A stretch of 5,894 nucleotides of DNA from Heritagella sp051881655 (GCA_051881655.1 JBJEQH010000230.1:1-5894), one strand, 5' to 3'; positions 1 to 5,894 are shown, counted from the stretch's first letter. Notes: generated from the letters alone by a model not told the origin. Program-made: numbers and translations.

Positions 1-2
1 AG

Positions 3-1211
3 GTTTTTCCGCGCCTGAAAAAGATGCCCTCCCGGGAGGATGTCTCTTTTCAGACGGCCTTTGCCTCAATTTTGACCATCTCGCTGTTTATGCCCTACTA
101 TATGGCTGTCAGCGTGATTTTTCTGGAGGGGATCAGCGTTCTGTTCAGCGCTTACCGCCGCCGCCACGCCTTTGACGGGCCGGAAAACCGGATGATCGGT
201 GCCCTTCTGGTGATCTGGACCGGCATTTCGGTGGGATACGGGAACTGGAATGGGGCTTTTATCTGTATCGAACTGCTGATGTGCCTTAGTTGTGCTTTTT
301 ATCTGCGGTCGTATATGAATAAATGGCTGTTTGCCAGCTTGATGGATACGGCCTGTATTGGCAGCATTGCCTGTGTAATGATCGCTTTGTTTCAGAAAAT
401 CTTTGACTGGGGGCTGGATTCACAAAATCGCCCGGAATCGGTTTTTTATAATGCCAATTTTTTTGGCATGATGATGGAATTTGTGATTTTGATCGCGCTG
501 TACCGTTTTTTCTCCAAAAACCCGCATCGTGTTTTTTATGTGATTACCGGGCTCAGCGCTGTGCTGGGGCTTTATCTGTGCAACAGTATCAGTTCGGCCG
601 TGACAGCGGGAACCTGTGCCCTGGTTTTCCTCCTCTTCCGGGGGAAATACAAGCTGGCCGCTGTGGTGGTGGGCGGTGTCCTGTTTGTGGGGGCGGCCAC
701 CATTACGGTGTTGCCCATTTTGTTCCCTCATCTCCTCTCCGCCACCCATGCCATGGATCAGCGCCTGGAGATCTGGATCACAGCGGTGCGCGGGATCTGG
801 GAGTGCCCGCTGTTTGGGCGCGGCCCCATGACCTATTCCCTGATCTGCTCGCGGCTGGGGGGCTATGTAACGTCGCATTGCCATAATCTGTATCTGGATC
901 TGCTTTTGAACTTTGGGATTGTGGGCACCCTGGGGATTCTCTACTTCGTCTTTTCCCAGCTTCGGCGTATGCTCCGGCGGCTTCGGAAATATCACAGCAC
1001 CAGTACAAATATCCTGCTGGTGGTCTCGTTCTGCGCCGTTTGCCTGCACGGCATGACGGATGTGACCATTCTGTGGGGACAAACCGCCATGTTGTTCCTG
1101 ATTCTCTATTCCTCCATCGGAATTAAGCCCGACGCCGCCTCCCGCAGAGAGGGCTGGCAGGAGGAAGCGGAGACCCTGATCACCATGGGCCTTTCGCAAA
1201 AGCCGGAATAA
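3..1211 (+). CDS. O-antigen ligase / Wzy polymerase-like membrane protein (5' end uncertain, probably cut by window edge)
   Basis: A polytopic inner-membrane protein likely to polymerise or ligate lipid-linked glycan at the outer face of the membrane. Numbering from the ATG at 24 (395 residues), hydrophobic segments fall roughly at 12-43, 58-73, 78-94, 103-124, 148-162, 170-185, 190-205, 211-233, 290-310, 328-342 and 349-365. The C-terminal half shows the Wzy_C/WaaL pattern: an Arg in MDQRLEIW (R247), then CPLFGRGP (261-268), then a Ser/His-rich loop ending in CHNLYLDLL with H287-N288, followed by NFGIVGTLG. FYNANFFG at 141-148 matches the usual N-terminal-half loop motif. The ATG at 24 has no Shine-Dalgarno site and the frame stays open back to position 3, so the true start may lie upstream. 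The acceptor and sugar cannot be read from the sequence; a teichuronic or capsular polymerase, or a glycan ligase, are all possible. The family call is fairly secure, the specific role is not. Confidence 0.77.
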   Translation, partial: VFPRLKKMPSREDVSFQTAFASILTISLFMPYYMAVSVIFLEGISVLFSAYRRRHAFDGPENRMIGALLVIWTGISVGYGNWNGAFICIELLMCLSCAFYLRSYMNKWLFASLMDTACIGSIACVMIALFQKIFDWGLDSQNRPESVFYNANFFGMMMEFVILIALYRFFSKNPHRVFYVITGLSAVLGLYLCNSISSAVTAGTCALVFLLFRGKYKLAAVVVGGVLFVGAATITVLPILFPHLLSATHAMDQRLEIWITAVRGIWECPLFGRGPMTYSLICSRLGGYVTSHCHNLYLDLLLNFGIVGTLGILYFVFSQLRRMLRRLRKYHSTSTNILLVVSFCAVCLHGMTDVTILWGQTAMLFLILYSSIGIKPDAASRREGWQEEAETLITMGLSQKPE

Positions 1212-1230
1212 TTGCACCCAAAAGATTGGA

Positions 1231-1259
1231 TTGCAAGATTGAACCTTTTGTTATAGAAT
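1231..1259 (+). promoter_or_regulatory. Sigma-A-type promoter for the MATE/reductase operon
   Basis: TTGCAA (1231-1236) is separated by exactly 17 bases from TAGAAT (1254-1259): 4/6 matches to the -35 consensus and 5/6 to the -10. It sits in the 52-base gap after the glycan polymerase/ligase gene, where I see no terminator, so read-through from upstream may add to it. The expected transcription start is near 1266, which bears on the start codon of the next gene. This is a prediction from pattern only. Confidence 0.5.
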
Positions 1260-1263
1260 AGGA

Positions 1264-2688
1264 TTGGATAACAAAAAAGAGAGACGGTGGTTCCACTTGC
1301 CAATCATCAATCAACAGAAAGTTTTGCGGGATATCCCGTCCGCCGGTGAGATTCCGGGGAACCGGGAATTGTTTCGGGATACCTTCGCCATTGCATGGCC
1401 CTCGATTGTTGAATCGTTTCTGGTCAGTTTAGTGGGGTTTATTGATACCATGATGGTGGGAACTCTGGGCACCTATGCCATTGCGGCGGTGGGGCTGAGT
1501 ACCCAGCCCAAGCTGATTGGTTTGTGCTTTTTTCTGTCCCTGAATACCGCCGTATCGGCGATCGTGGCGAGGAGAAAAGGGGAAGGAAAACAGGAAAAAG
1601 CTAATCGGGTACTGCAGCAGGCCTTTGTGATTGCCATGGTGATGGTGGTACTGATCAGTATGCTCTTTGTGTTTTTTGCCGGGGATATCATGCATCTGGC
1701 CGGTTCTCAGCCGGATACCCATGAGGCAGCTGTTCAGTATTTCCGCATTATTATGGGCGGAATCGTGTTCACGGTGATTTCCTTGGTCATCAATGCGGCC
1801 CAGCGAGGCGCCGGCAATACCAAAATTGCCATGCGCACCAATCTGACGGCCAATGCGGTGAATATTGTTTTGAATTATCTGCTGATCGGCGGGCACCTGG
1901 GATTCCCGGCGATGGGAATTGTGGGGGCCGCCTGGGCGACCGTGATCGGTTCCGCCGTGGGCAGCGTGATGAGCATCGCCTCTATCTGTCACCCAAACAG
2001 TTATCTTTATATCGGCTATGCCCGCGGCTTCCGTTTTGACAGAGAGAGTATCCATGCCATTGTGAATATTGGAAGCAGTGCGCTGGCCGAGCAGATCTTC
2101 ATGCGTGTGGGATTCTTTACATACTCGATTATTGTGGCCAATATGGGCACAGTGGCCTATGCGGCCCATCAGATCGGCATGAACCTGATGAGCATCTCCT
2201 TCTCCTTCGGCGATGGGATTCAGGTGGCGGCTGTCTCCCTGGTGGGGCAGAATTTGGGACGGAAGCGAAGGGATCTGGCCAAACTGTATGGGGTGGTCTG
2301 TCAGCGATTCGGACTGTTTTTTGCCGCGTGCTTGTGCGTGGTGTTCTTATCAGGGGCGCGGGTGATTTTCGGCTGGTTTTCCAGCGATCCCGCCATTCTC
2401 GACTACGGTGTTACCATCATGCAGGTTTTGTCCTGTGTGATCTTTCTGCAGATTCCGCAAGTGATTTTTAACGGCTGTCTGCGGGGTGCCGGAGATACAC
2501 GGTATACCGCGCTGACCTCGCTGCTCAGTGTGACGTTTGTGCGGCCCTTCTTCGGCTGGCTGCTCTGTTTCCCCTGTGGACTGGGACTGTTCGGTGCTTG
2601 GGCGGGGTTGTTTTTGGATCAGTTGTGTCGCTTTATTTTGTCCTATCTGCGGTTCCGGAAGGGAAAATGGACGCAGATTCAGGTGTGA
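1264..2688 (+). CDS. MATE family efflux transporter
   Basis: A multidrug and toxic-compound extrusion (MATE) transporter of the MOP superfamily, a membrane antiporter that exports cationic or aromatic compounds using a Na+ or H+ gradient. At 474 residues with about 12 hydrophobic segments it has normal family length. The two-lobe internal repeat is visible: lobe one opens with AIAWPSIVESFLVSLVGFID (about 42-61), followed by TMMVGTLG, and contains AAQRGAGNTKIAM (178-190); lobe two contains the matching CLRGAGDTRYTA (405-416). AHQIGMNLMS (301-310) and SLVGQNLGRKR (325-335) are also typical. The longest reading starts at TTG 1264, which has no properly spaced Shine-Dalgarno site. TTG 1297, preceded by ACGGTGG, would give 463 residues and fits the promoter at 1231-1259 better. 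There is no ATG before the first membrane segment. The substrate is unknown. A lipid-glycan flippase of the same superfamily is a less likely alternative, because the RGAG(N/D)T repeats are characteristic of MATE. Confidence 0.95.
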   Translation: MDNKKERRWFHLPIINQQKVLRDIPSAGEIPGNRELFRDTFAIAWPSIVESFLVSLVGFIDTMMVGTLGTYAIAAVGLSTQPKLIGLCFFLSLNTAVSAIVARRKGEGKQEKANRVLQQAFVIAMVMVVLISMLFVFFAGDIMHLAGSQPDTHEAAVQYFRIIMGGIVFTVISLVINAAQRGAGNTKIAMRTNLTANAVNIVLNYLLIGGHLGFPAMGIVGAAWATVIGSAVGSVMSIASICHPNSYLYIGYARGFRFDRESIHAIVNIGSSALAEQIFMRVGFFTYSIIVANMGTVAYAAHQIGMNLMSISFSFGDGIQVAAVSLVGQNLGRKRRDLAKLYGVVCQRFGLFFAACLCVVFLSGARVIFGWFSSDPAILDYGVTIMQVLSCVIFLQIPQVIFNGCLRGAGDTRYTALTSLLSVTFVRPFFGWLLCFPCGLGLFGAWAGLFLDQLCRFILSYLRFRKGKWTQIQV

Positions 2689-2709
2689 ATCCAAAAGGGG
2701 GAGAAGAGT

Positions 2710-3642
2710 ATGCTTCATTATTGTGTGATCGGTGCCGGTGGAACCGGAGGAAGTATCGCGGCGTATCTCGCGCGGGGAGGAAAAAAGGTGAGCGTTGTAG
2801 CAAGGGGTGAACATGGCCGCCGGATTCGGGAACAGGGCATCCGGATGGAGACCACCCGTTTTGGCACCTTTACGGTTTCTCCCGTCGAGTGCTGGGATCC
2901 CCTTTCCCGGGAAATAAACGATCATGCCGGTTCGGCGGATGTGATTTTTGTCTGCGTAAAGGGGTATTCCCTGGAAGAGACCCTTCCCACCATCCGGGAG
3001 CTTGCCCATAAAGATACCGTAGTGATCCCGATTTTGAATATTTATGGGACAGGTACCCGCCTGCAGGAGCAGCTGCCGGGGCTGCTGGTCACGGATGGAT
3101 GCATCTATATTGCGGCCGAAATCGGTGCGCCGGGGGTGATTCTGCAGAAGGGGGACATTTTCCGCGTGGTATTCGGGGTGCGAAAACCACAGGAATTCCG
3201 CCCGGTTCTGCGGGAAATCGACCGGGATTTGTGGGACAGTGCCATTACCTCCGTGCTCAGTGAAAATATCCAGCGGGATACGCTGATGAAGTTTTCCTGT
3301 ATTTCCCCCATGGCGGCCTGTGGCCTCTATTATCAATGCCGCGCAGGAGTTATGCAGCAAAACGGGGAGCAGCGCGATACCTATATCACCCTGATCCGTG
3401 AGATTTCCGCCCTTGCTGATGCCAGAGGGCTCTCATTTGAAAAGGATCCGGTCGCGGAAAATCTGCAGATTCTGGATGCTCTGCAGCCGGATGCCTGCGC
3501 TTCCATGCTGCGCGATATCTGGGGTGGAAAGCCCAGCGAGATCGACGGCTTGGTGTTTGAGCCGGTGCGCATGGGCCGCGCCTGTGGGGTCAGCGTGCCC
3601 ACTTATGAGAAAATTGCAGCGCAATTCGGCTTTACTCCGTGA
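2710..3642 (+). CDS. ApbA/PanE-family (ketopantoate reductase-like) NAD(P)-dependent oxidoreductase
   Basis: A soluble 310-residue reductase of the 2-dehydropantoate 2-reductase family, whose founder (PanE) reduces ketopantoate to pantoate with NADPH in coenzyme A synthesis. The N-terminal Rossmann fold has the dinucleotide motif GAGGTG (8-13) after strand HYCVI, and VVARGEH (29-35) at the end of the second strand. K84 in VCVKGYSLEE and N110 match conserved family positions. The C-terminal helical domain has K194 in LMKFSCISP, aligned with the catalytic Lys, and SMLRDI...SEID (265-279) with E277. The conserved NG after the second half of the Rossmann fold reads NIYGTG here, and the two Asn usually following the catalytic Lys are replaced, so this may be a subfamily reducing another 2-oxo acid. 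I therefore give no symbol. ATG 2710 is preceded by AGGGGGAG at a 6-base spacing. It lies 21 bases after the MATE gene, is almost certainly co-transcribed with it, and ends before the terminator at 3689. Confidence 0.93.
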   Translation: MLHYCVIGAGGTGGSIAAYLARGGKKVSVVARGEHGRRIREQGIRMETTRFGTFTVSPVECWDPLSREINDHAGSADVIFVCVKGYSLEETLPTIRELAHKDTVVIPILNIYGTGTRLQEQLPGLLVTDGCIYIAAEIGAPGVILQKGDIFRVVFGVRKPQEFRPVLREIDRDLWDSAITSVLSENIQRDTLMKFSCISPMAACGLYYQCRAGVMQQNGEQRDTYITLIREISALADARGLSFEKDPVAENLQILDALQPDACASMLRDIWGGKPSEIDGLVFEPVRMGRACGVSVPTYEKIAAQFGFTP

Positions 3643-3688
3643 TTTTTCAGGGCGGGAAAGGTACGGAAAAGAGCGGTTTTGAATAAGC

Positions 3689-3738
3689 AAGGGGATTCCC
3701 TGCGGCTGTATAAACGGCGGCAGAGGAATCCCTTTTTT
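3689..3738 (+). terminator. Rho-independent terminator of the MATE/reductase operon
   Basis: GGGATTCC (3692-3699) pairs perfectly with GGAATCCC (3725-3732). The stem continues inward as CTGC (3700-3703) with GCAG (3720-3723) across one bulged A (3724), and outward through a G-T and two A-T pairs. The loop is 16 bases, and six T residues (3733-3738) follow directly. The position, 47 bases after the reductase stop codon, fits the end of that transcript. Confidence 0.87.
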
Positions 3739-3814
3739 CTGCCAATCATAAGAGGGGGAGAGACCCCAATGATCCATCCTTTTTTAAAGAAAGAGGGAGT
3801 ACAGCCGGGTCTTC

Positions 3815-3823
3815 GGGGGGGGG
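3815..3823 (+). repeat. G9 homopolymer tract
   Basis: Nine consecutive G residues, the longest homopolymer in the window, lie in the intergenic region 77 bases upstream of the -35 element of the secreted-protein promoter. Such tracts are prone to slippage and to sequencing error. It lies within the intergenic region, not in any gene I support. Confidence 0.9.
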
Positions 3824-3899
3824 CACCGGCAAAATGCAGGGAAAATATGGGAAAAACAGAGAATTTCCGAAGGAAAGTTTGAAAATTGCGCACAAATTG

Positions 3900-3928
3900 T
3901 TGCAAAGAAGAGAAAATGTGCGTAAAAT
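3900..3928 (+). promoter_or_regulatory. Sigma-A-type promoter for the secreted SH3b/Ig-like protein
   Basis: TTGCAA (3900-3905), a spacer of exactly 17 bases, then TAAAAT (3923-3928): 4/6 and 5/6 matches to consensus. Transcription would begin near 3935, giving a leader of about 40 bases before ATG 3976 with its Shine-Dalgarno site. A second -10-like hexamer, TATAGT (3937-3942), lacks a properly spaced -35. A small palindrome, ACAAATTGT (3892-3900), touches the -35 and could be an operator, but it is too short to claim. Confidence 0.6.
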
Positions 3929-3975
3929 AAAAAATGTATAGTATGGCGGCGCTTTCAGACAAAAAGGAGAACCCA

Positions 3976-5894
3976 ATGAGAAAATGTGCAAAAATTGGAA
4001 AGAAATGGTTGGCGGTATTGTGTGCCGTTGTGCTTTTCTTTACCTCTGTTCCCATGGTAAATGATTCCGTTATGGCGGCAACCCTGGCCCAAACGACGGA
4101 TTATCTGTATCTGCGTTCCGGTCCCGGAACCTCCTACAGTCAGATTATGCTGATGGAAAAAGGTATTACGGTTACGATTCTGGATGATACAACCTCTTCC
4201 TCCTGGGCAAAAATCGAAACGCCCTCGGGGAAAGTCGGATGGTGCAGCAAAACGTATCTGTCCTACTCCTCTGTTTCCAAAACGGCCACGACGACCGATG
4301 CGCTCAATCTGCGTTCGGGCGCGGGGCTGAATTATTCGGTTGTGCAGGTATTGGCCAAGGGGACGAAGCTTACCGTGTTGGATGATACCAGTTCTTCCTC
4401 CTGGGTGAAGGTAAAAACTTCCGCAGGGGTGAGCGGTTGGTGCAGTCGGGAGTATCTCTCGATCTCCGGGGAGACGGCCGTTCCCACGCTGACCCTCAGT
4501 CCCACCAGCAAGACCGTGGAAGAAGGGGAGTCGTTCACGCTGACGGTTACGGCGACGAATAACGGCGGTACCGTGCCCACGGCCTCCTCTTCCAATACAG
4601 CTGTCGCTTCGGTAAAATACAGCAAAACGAGCAGCGGAAAGTATCTGTATACGGTAAGCGGTCTGAAAGCCGGGACCGCCACCCTTACCATAAAGATCGG
4701 CAGTGTCTCCAAAACCATGAAGGTAACGGTGACCAAGGCGCCGGTTTCCACCGGGAATACCGCTACGACCACCGATGCCCTGCGGCTGCGCTCGGGTGCG
4801 GGGACCAGCTATTCGGTATTGACCGTGATGGCCGCCGGTACCAAACTCACCGTGGTGGACGGCACCAGCAATAAAGAGTGGGTGAAGGTGACGACTCCGG
4901 GCGGGCTGACCGGCTGGTGCAGCCGGGAGTACCTGGTTTTCTCGAATGAGACGGTTACCCCCACGCTGTCTCTCAGCCCCACCAGCCAGTCCATCGAAGA
5001 AGGGGAGTCGTTTACGCTGACGGTTACAGCGACGAATAATGGCAGTACGATTCCCACGATTTCTTCGTCGAACACCGGTGTGGCCTCGGCAGCCTATAAG
5101 CAATTAAGTAATGGAAAATACCTTTACACCATAAAGGGGATCAAAGCCGGAACGGCTACCATCACGGTAAAGATCGGCAGTGTCTCCAAAACCATGAAGG
5201 TGACGGTGACGGAGGCGCCGGTTCCCACCGGGAATACCGCCACTACCACCGATGCCCTGCGGCTGCGCTCGGGTGCGGGGACCAGCTATTCGGTATTGAC
5301 CGTGATGGCTGCCGGTACCAAACTCACCGTGGTGGACGGCACCAGCAATAAAGAGTGGGTGAAAGTGACCACCCCGGGCGGGCTGACCGGCTGGTGCAGC
5401 CGGGAGTATCTGGTTTTCTCGAATGAAACGCCTACCCCCACGCTGTCCCTCAGTCCCACCAGTAAGACGATTGAAGCGAAGCAGTCGTTTACGGTAACAG
5501 CGACCGTTACCAATAACGGCAGCACCATTCCCACCGTGTCTTCCTCGGACGGGAAGGTTGCGACAGCTTCTTACAGCAAGCTGTCGGATGGAAAATATCT
5601 CTATACCGTTACGGGAGTTGCTGCGGGTACGGCGACCATTACCGTAAAAATCGGCACCGTTTCCCAGACGGTGAAGGTAACGGTCACAGCGCCGGTGGAG
5701 GAGCCGACCGGTGAGACGGCGACGACAACGGATGTGCTCAATTTGCGTTCCGGTCCGGGGACCGGTTATTCGGTGCTGAAGGTACTTCCCAAGGGAACGG
5801 AACTGGCGGTATTGGATAAAGAGAGTGAGACCAGCTGGGTGAAGGTGAAAACATCGGATGGCACCACCGGTTGGTGCAGCCGGGAATATGTGCT
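3976..5894 (+). CDS. Secreted multi-SH3b / bacterial Ig-like (Big_2-type) repeat protein, 3' partial
   Basis: An exported, probably cell-wall-associated modular protein; 639 codons are visible and the frame is open at the window end. ATG 3976 follows AAGGAGA (3964-3970) at a 5-base spacing. A signal peptide is clear: basic n-region (RKCAKIGKK), hydrophobic core about 11-25, likely cleavage around VMA-A (34/35). LAVLC is not a lipobox, because L precedes C. The domains are SH3b1 about 40-97, SH3b2 104-163, Ig1 170-253, SH3b3 262-322, Ig2 329-412, SH3b4 421-481, Ig3 488-571 and SH3b5 from 581, cut off. Each SH3b has the L-x-L-R-S-G-x-G opening, a central SW/EWVK or SWAK, and a GWCS closing motif. 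Each Ig-like domain opens TL(S/T)LSPTS and ends in KVTVT. SH3b domains of this type commonly bind peptidoglycan and often accompany hydrolases, but no catalytic domain, LPXTG motif or S-layer motif appears here; one may follow downstream. It is monocistronic on its left side, with its own promoter after a terminator. Confidence 0.95.
   Translation, partial: MRKCAKIGKKWLAVLCAVVLFFTSVPMVNDSVMAATLAQTTDYLYLRSGPGTSYSQIMLMEKGITVTILDDTTSSSWAKIETPSGKVGWCSKTYLSYSSVSKTATTTDALNLRSGAGLNYSVVQVLAKGTKLTVLDDTSSSSWVKVKTSAGVSGWCSREYLSISGETAVPTLTLSPTSKTVEEGESFTLTVTATNNGGTVPTASSSNTAVASVKYSKTSSGKYLYTVSGLKAGTATLTIKIGSVSKTMKVTVTKAPVSTGNTATTTDALRLRSGAGTSYSVLTVMAAGTKLTVVDGTSNKEWVKVTTPGGLTGWCSREYLVFSNETVTPTLSLSPTSQSIEEGESFTLTVTATNNGSTIPTISSSNTGVASAAYKQLSNGKYLYTIKGIKAGTATITVKIGSVSKTMKVTVTEAPVPTGNTATTTDALRLRSGAGTSYSVLTVMAAGTKLTVVDGTSNKEWVKVTTPGGLTGWCSREYLVFSNETPTPTLSLSPTSKTIEAKQSFTVTATVTNNGSTIPTVSSSDGKVATASYSKLSDGKYLYTVTGVAAGTATITVKIGTVSQTVKVTVTAPVEEPTGETATTTDVLNLRSGPGTGYSVLKVLPKGTELAVLDKESETSWVKVKTSDGTTGWCSREYV
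4483..4959 (+). repeat. 477-base in-frame tandem repeat, copy 1 (Ig1 + SH3b3)
   Basis: Residues 170-328 of the secreted protein. Copy 2 follows immediately at a period of exactly 477 bases (159 codons). The Ig part is about three-quarters identical to that of copy 2 at protein level; the SH3b part (261-326) is identical. Exact DNA matches to copy 2 include 4691-4724, 4768-4832 and 4834-4886. Confidence 0.93.
4960..5436 (+). repeat. 477-base in-frame tandem repeat, copy 2 (Ig2 + SH3b4)
   Basis: Residues 329-487 of the secreted protein, offset 477 bases from copy 1. The exact DNA blocks are 5168-5201, 5245-5309 and 5311-5363. A third, more diverged round (Ig3 + SH3b5) follows, with one extra residue in its linker, and SH3b2 before copy 1 keeps the same 159-residue register. 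The array is therefore an older series with a more recent duplication or homogenisation in the middle. Confidence 0.93.

Larger units (their letters stand above)
3643..3975. other. Intergenic region between the reductase operon and the secreted-protein gene
   Basis: These 333 bases hold no gene that I can defend. In order they contain a short leader after the reductase stop, the intrinsic terminator (3689-3738), a purine-rich stretch with a weak GGGG/CCCC hairpin (3755-3767), a G9 tract (3815-3823), the first copy of a 12-base repeat (3910-3921), a promoter (3900-3928), and the Shine-Dalgarno site AAGGAGA (3964-3970) of the downstream gene. The right-hand part is strongly AT-rich, as expected for a promoter region. 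Confidence 0.8.

Noticed and set aside
420..3360. Long - strand frames opposite the membrane protein, MATE and reductase genes (such as 420-1217, 1429-2169, 2350-3360)
   Set aside because: Their compositions are rich in His, Arg, Gln and Pro, as expected for antisense readings, and they have no family motifs. The overlapping + strand genes are clear.
3755..3785. Second terminator: GGGG-AGAGA-CCCC hairpin followed by a T6 run
   Set aside because: The stem is only four base pairs and the T run begins 12 bases after it, too far for intrinsic termination.
3769..3882. Possible 37-residue small ORF with a purine-rich Shine-Dalgarno-like stretch (AGAGGGGGAG) before its ATG
   Set aside because: It sits immediately after a strong terminator with no visible promoter, has no recognisable protein features, crosses a G9 tract, and ends just before the next promoter. 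Its purine-rich leader is not enough to call a gene.
3892..3905. Palindrome ACAAATTGT touching the -35 as a repressor operator
   Set aside because: Four-base arms around one central base in AT-rich DNA are expected by chance, and no longer symmetric extension is present.
4006..4080. Lipoprotein signal (LAVLC) in the leader of the secreted protein
   Set aside because: The residue before Cys is Leu rather than Gly, Ala or Ser, and the Cys lies in the middle of the hydrophobic core. A standard signal-peptidase I site near residue 34 fits better.
3955..5103. Long open frame of 382 codons on the - strand opposite the secreted-protein gene, plus shorter - strand frames at 4332-4772, 4809-5075 and 5286-5534
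   Set aside because: These are shadows of the repetitive, Thr/Ser/Gly-rich + strand gene. They repeat because the gene repeats, and the + strand reading has a ribosome site, signal peptide and recognisable domains.
4483..5436. CRISPR array or mobile-element repeat
   Set aside because: The repeats are 477 bases, contiguous without spacers, in frame, and encode protein domains; there are no terminal inverted repeats or cas genes.
1..5894. A single novel multi-gene system linking all four genes
   Set aside because: Separate promoters, a strong terminator between the third and fourth genes, and unrelated families give no sequence support for one shared system.

Overview
The window reads as ordinary chromosomal DNA from a low-to-mid GC Gram-positive bacterium. 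My best guess is a Clostridia-class Bacillota of the gut Oscillospirales type. This rests on strong purine-rich Shine-Dalgarno sites (AGGGGGAG, AAGGAGA), sigma-A-like promoters, a secreted multi-SH3b/Ig-like protein of the kind common in that group, and balanced coding GC. It is an inference, because no rRNA or other marker gene is present. All supported genes are on the + strand.

Layout: (1) positions 1-1211 carry a polytopic membrane protein of the O-antigen ligase / Wzy polymerase type, whose reading frame is still open at the left edge. (2) After a 52-base gap holding a good promoter come a MATE-family efflux transporter (1264-2688) and, 21 bases later, an ApbA/PanE-family NAD(P)-dependent reductase (2710-3642). 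The spacing makes the last two an operon. (3) A convincing intrinsic terminator (3689-3738) closes that operon. The rest of the 333-base intergenic stretch (3643-3975) holds a G9 tract, a 12-base direct repeat and a second promoter. (4) From 3976 to the right edge runs a secreted, highly repetitive protein: signal peptide, SH3b, SH3b, then three Ig-like (Big_2-type) domains alternating with three more SH3b domains. The frame is still open at the last base, so the C-terminus is missing.

Functionally the window mixes cell-envelope work (glycan polymerase/ligase, exported cell-wall-binding protein) with a small-molecule transporter/reductase pair. The four genes do not form an evident single pathway, and I see no defence system, mobile element, CRISPR array or RNA gene. 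The most interesting feature is the internal 477-base in-frame repeat of the secreted protein. Two of its SH3b domains are identical over 66 residues although their DNA differs at eight synonymous positions.
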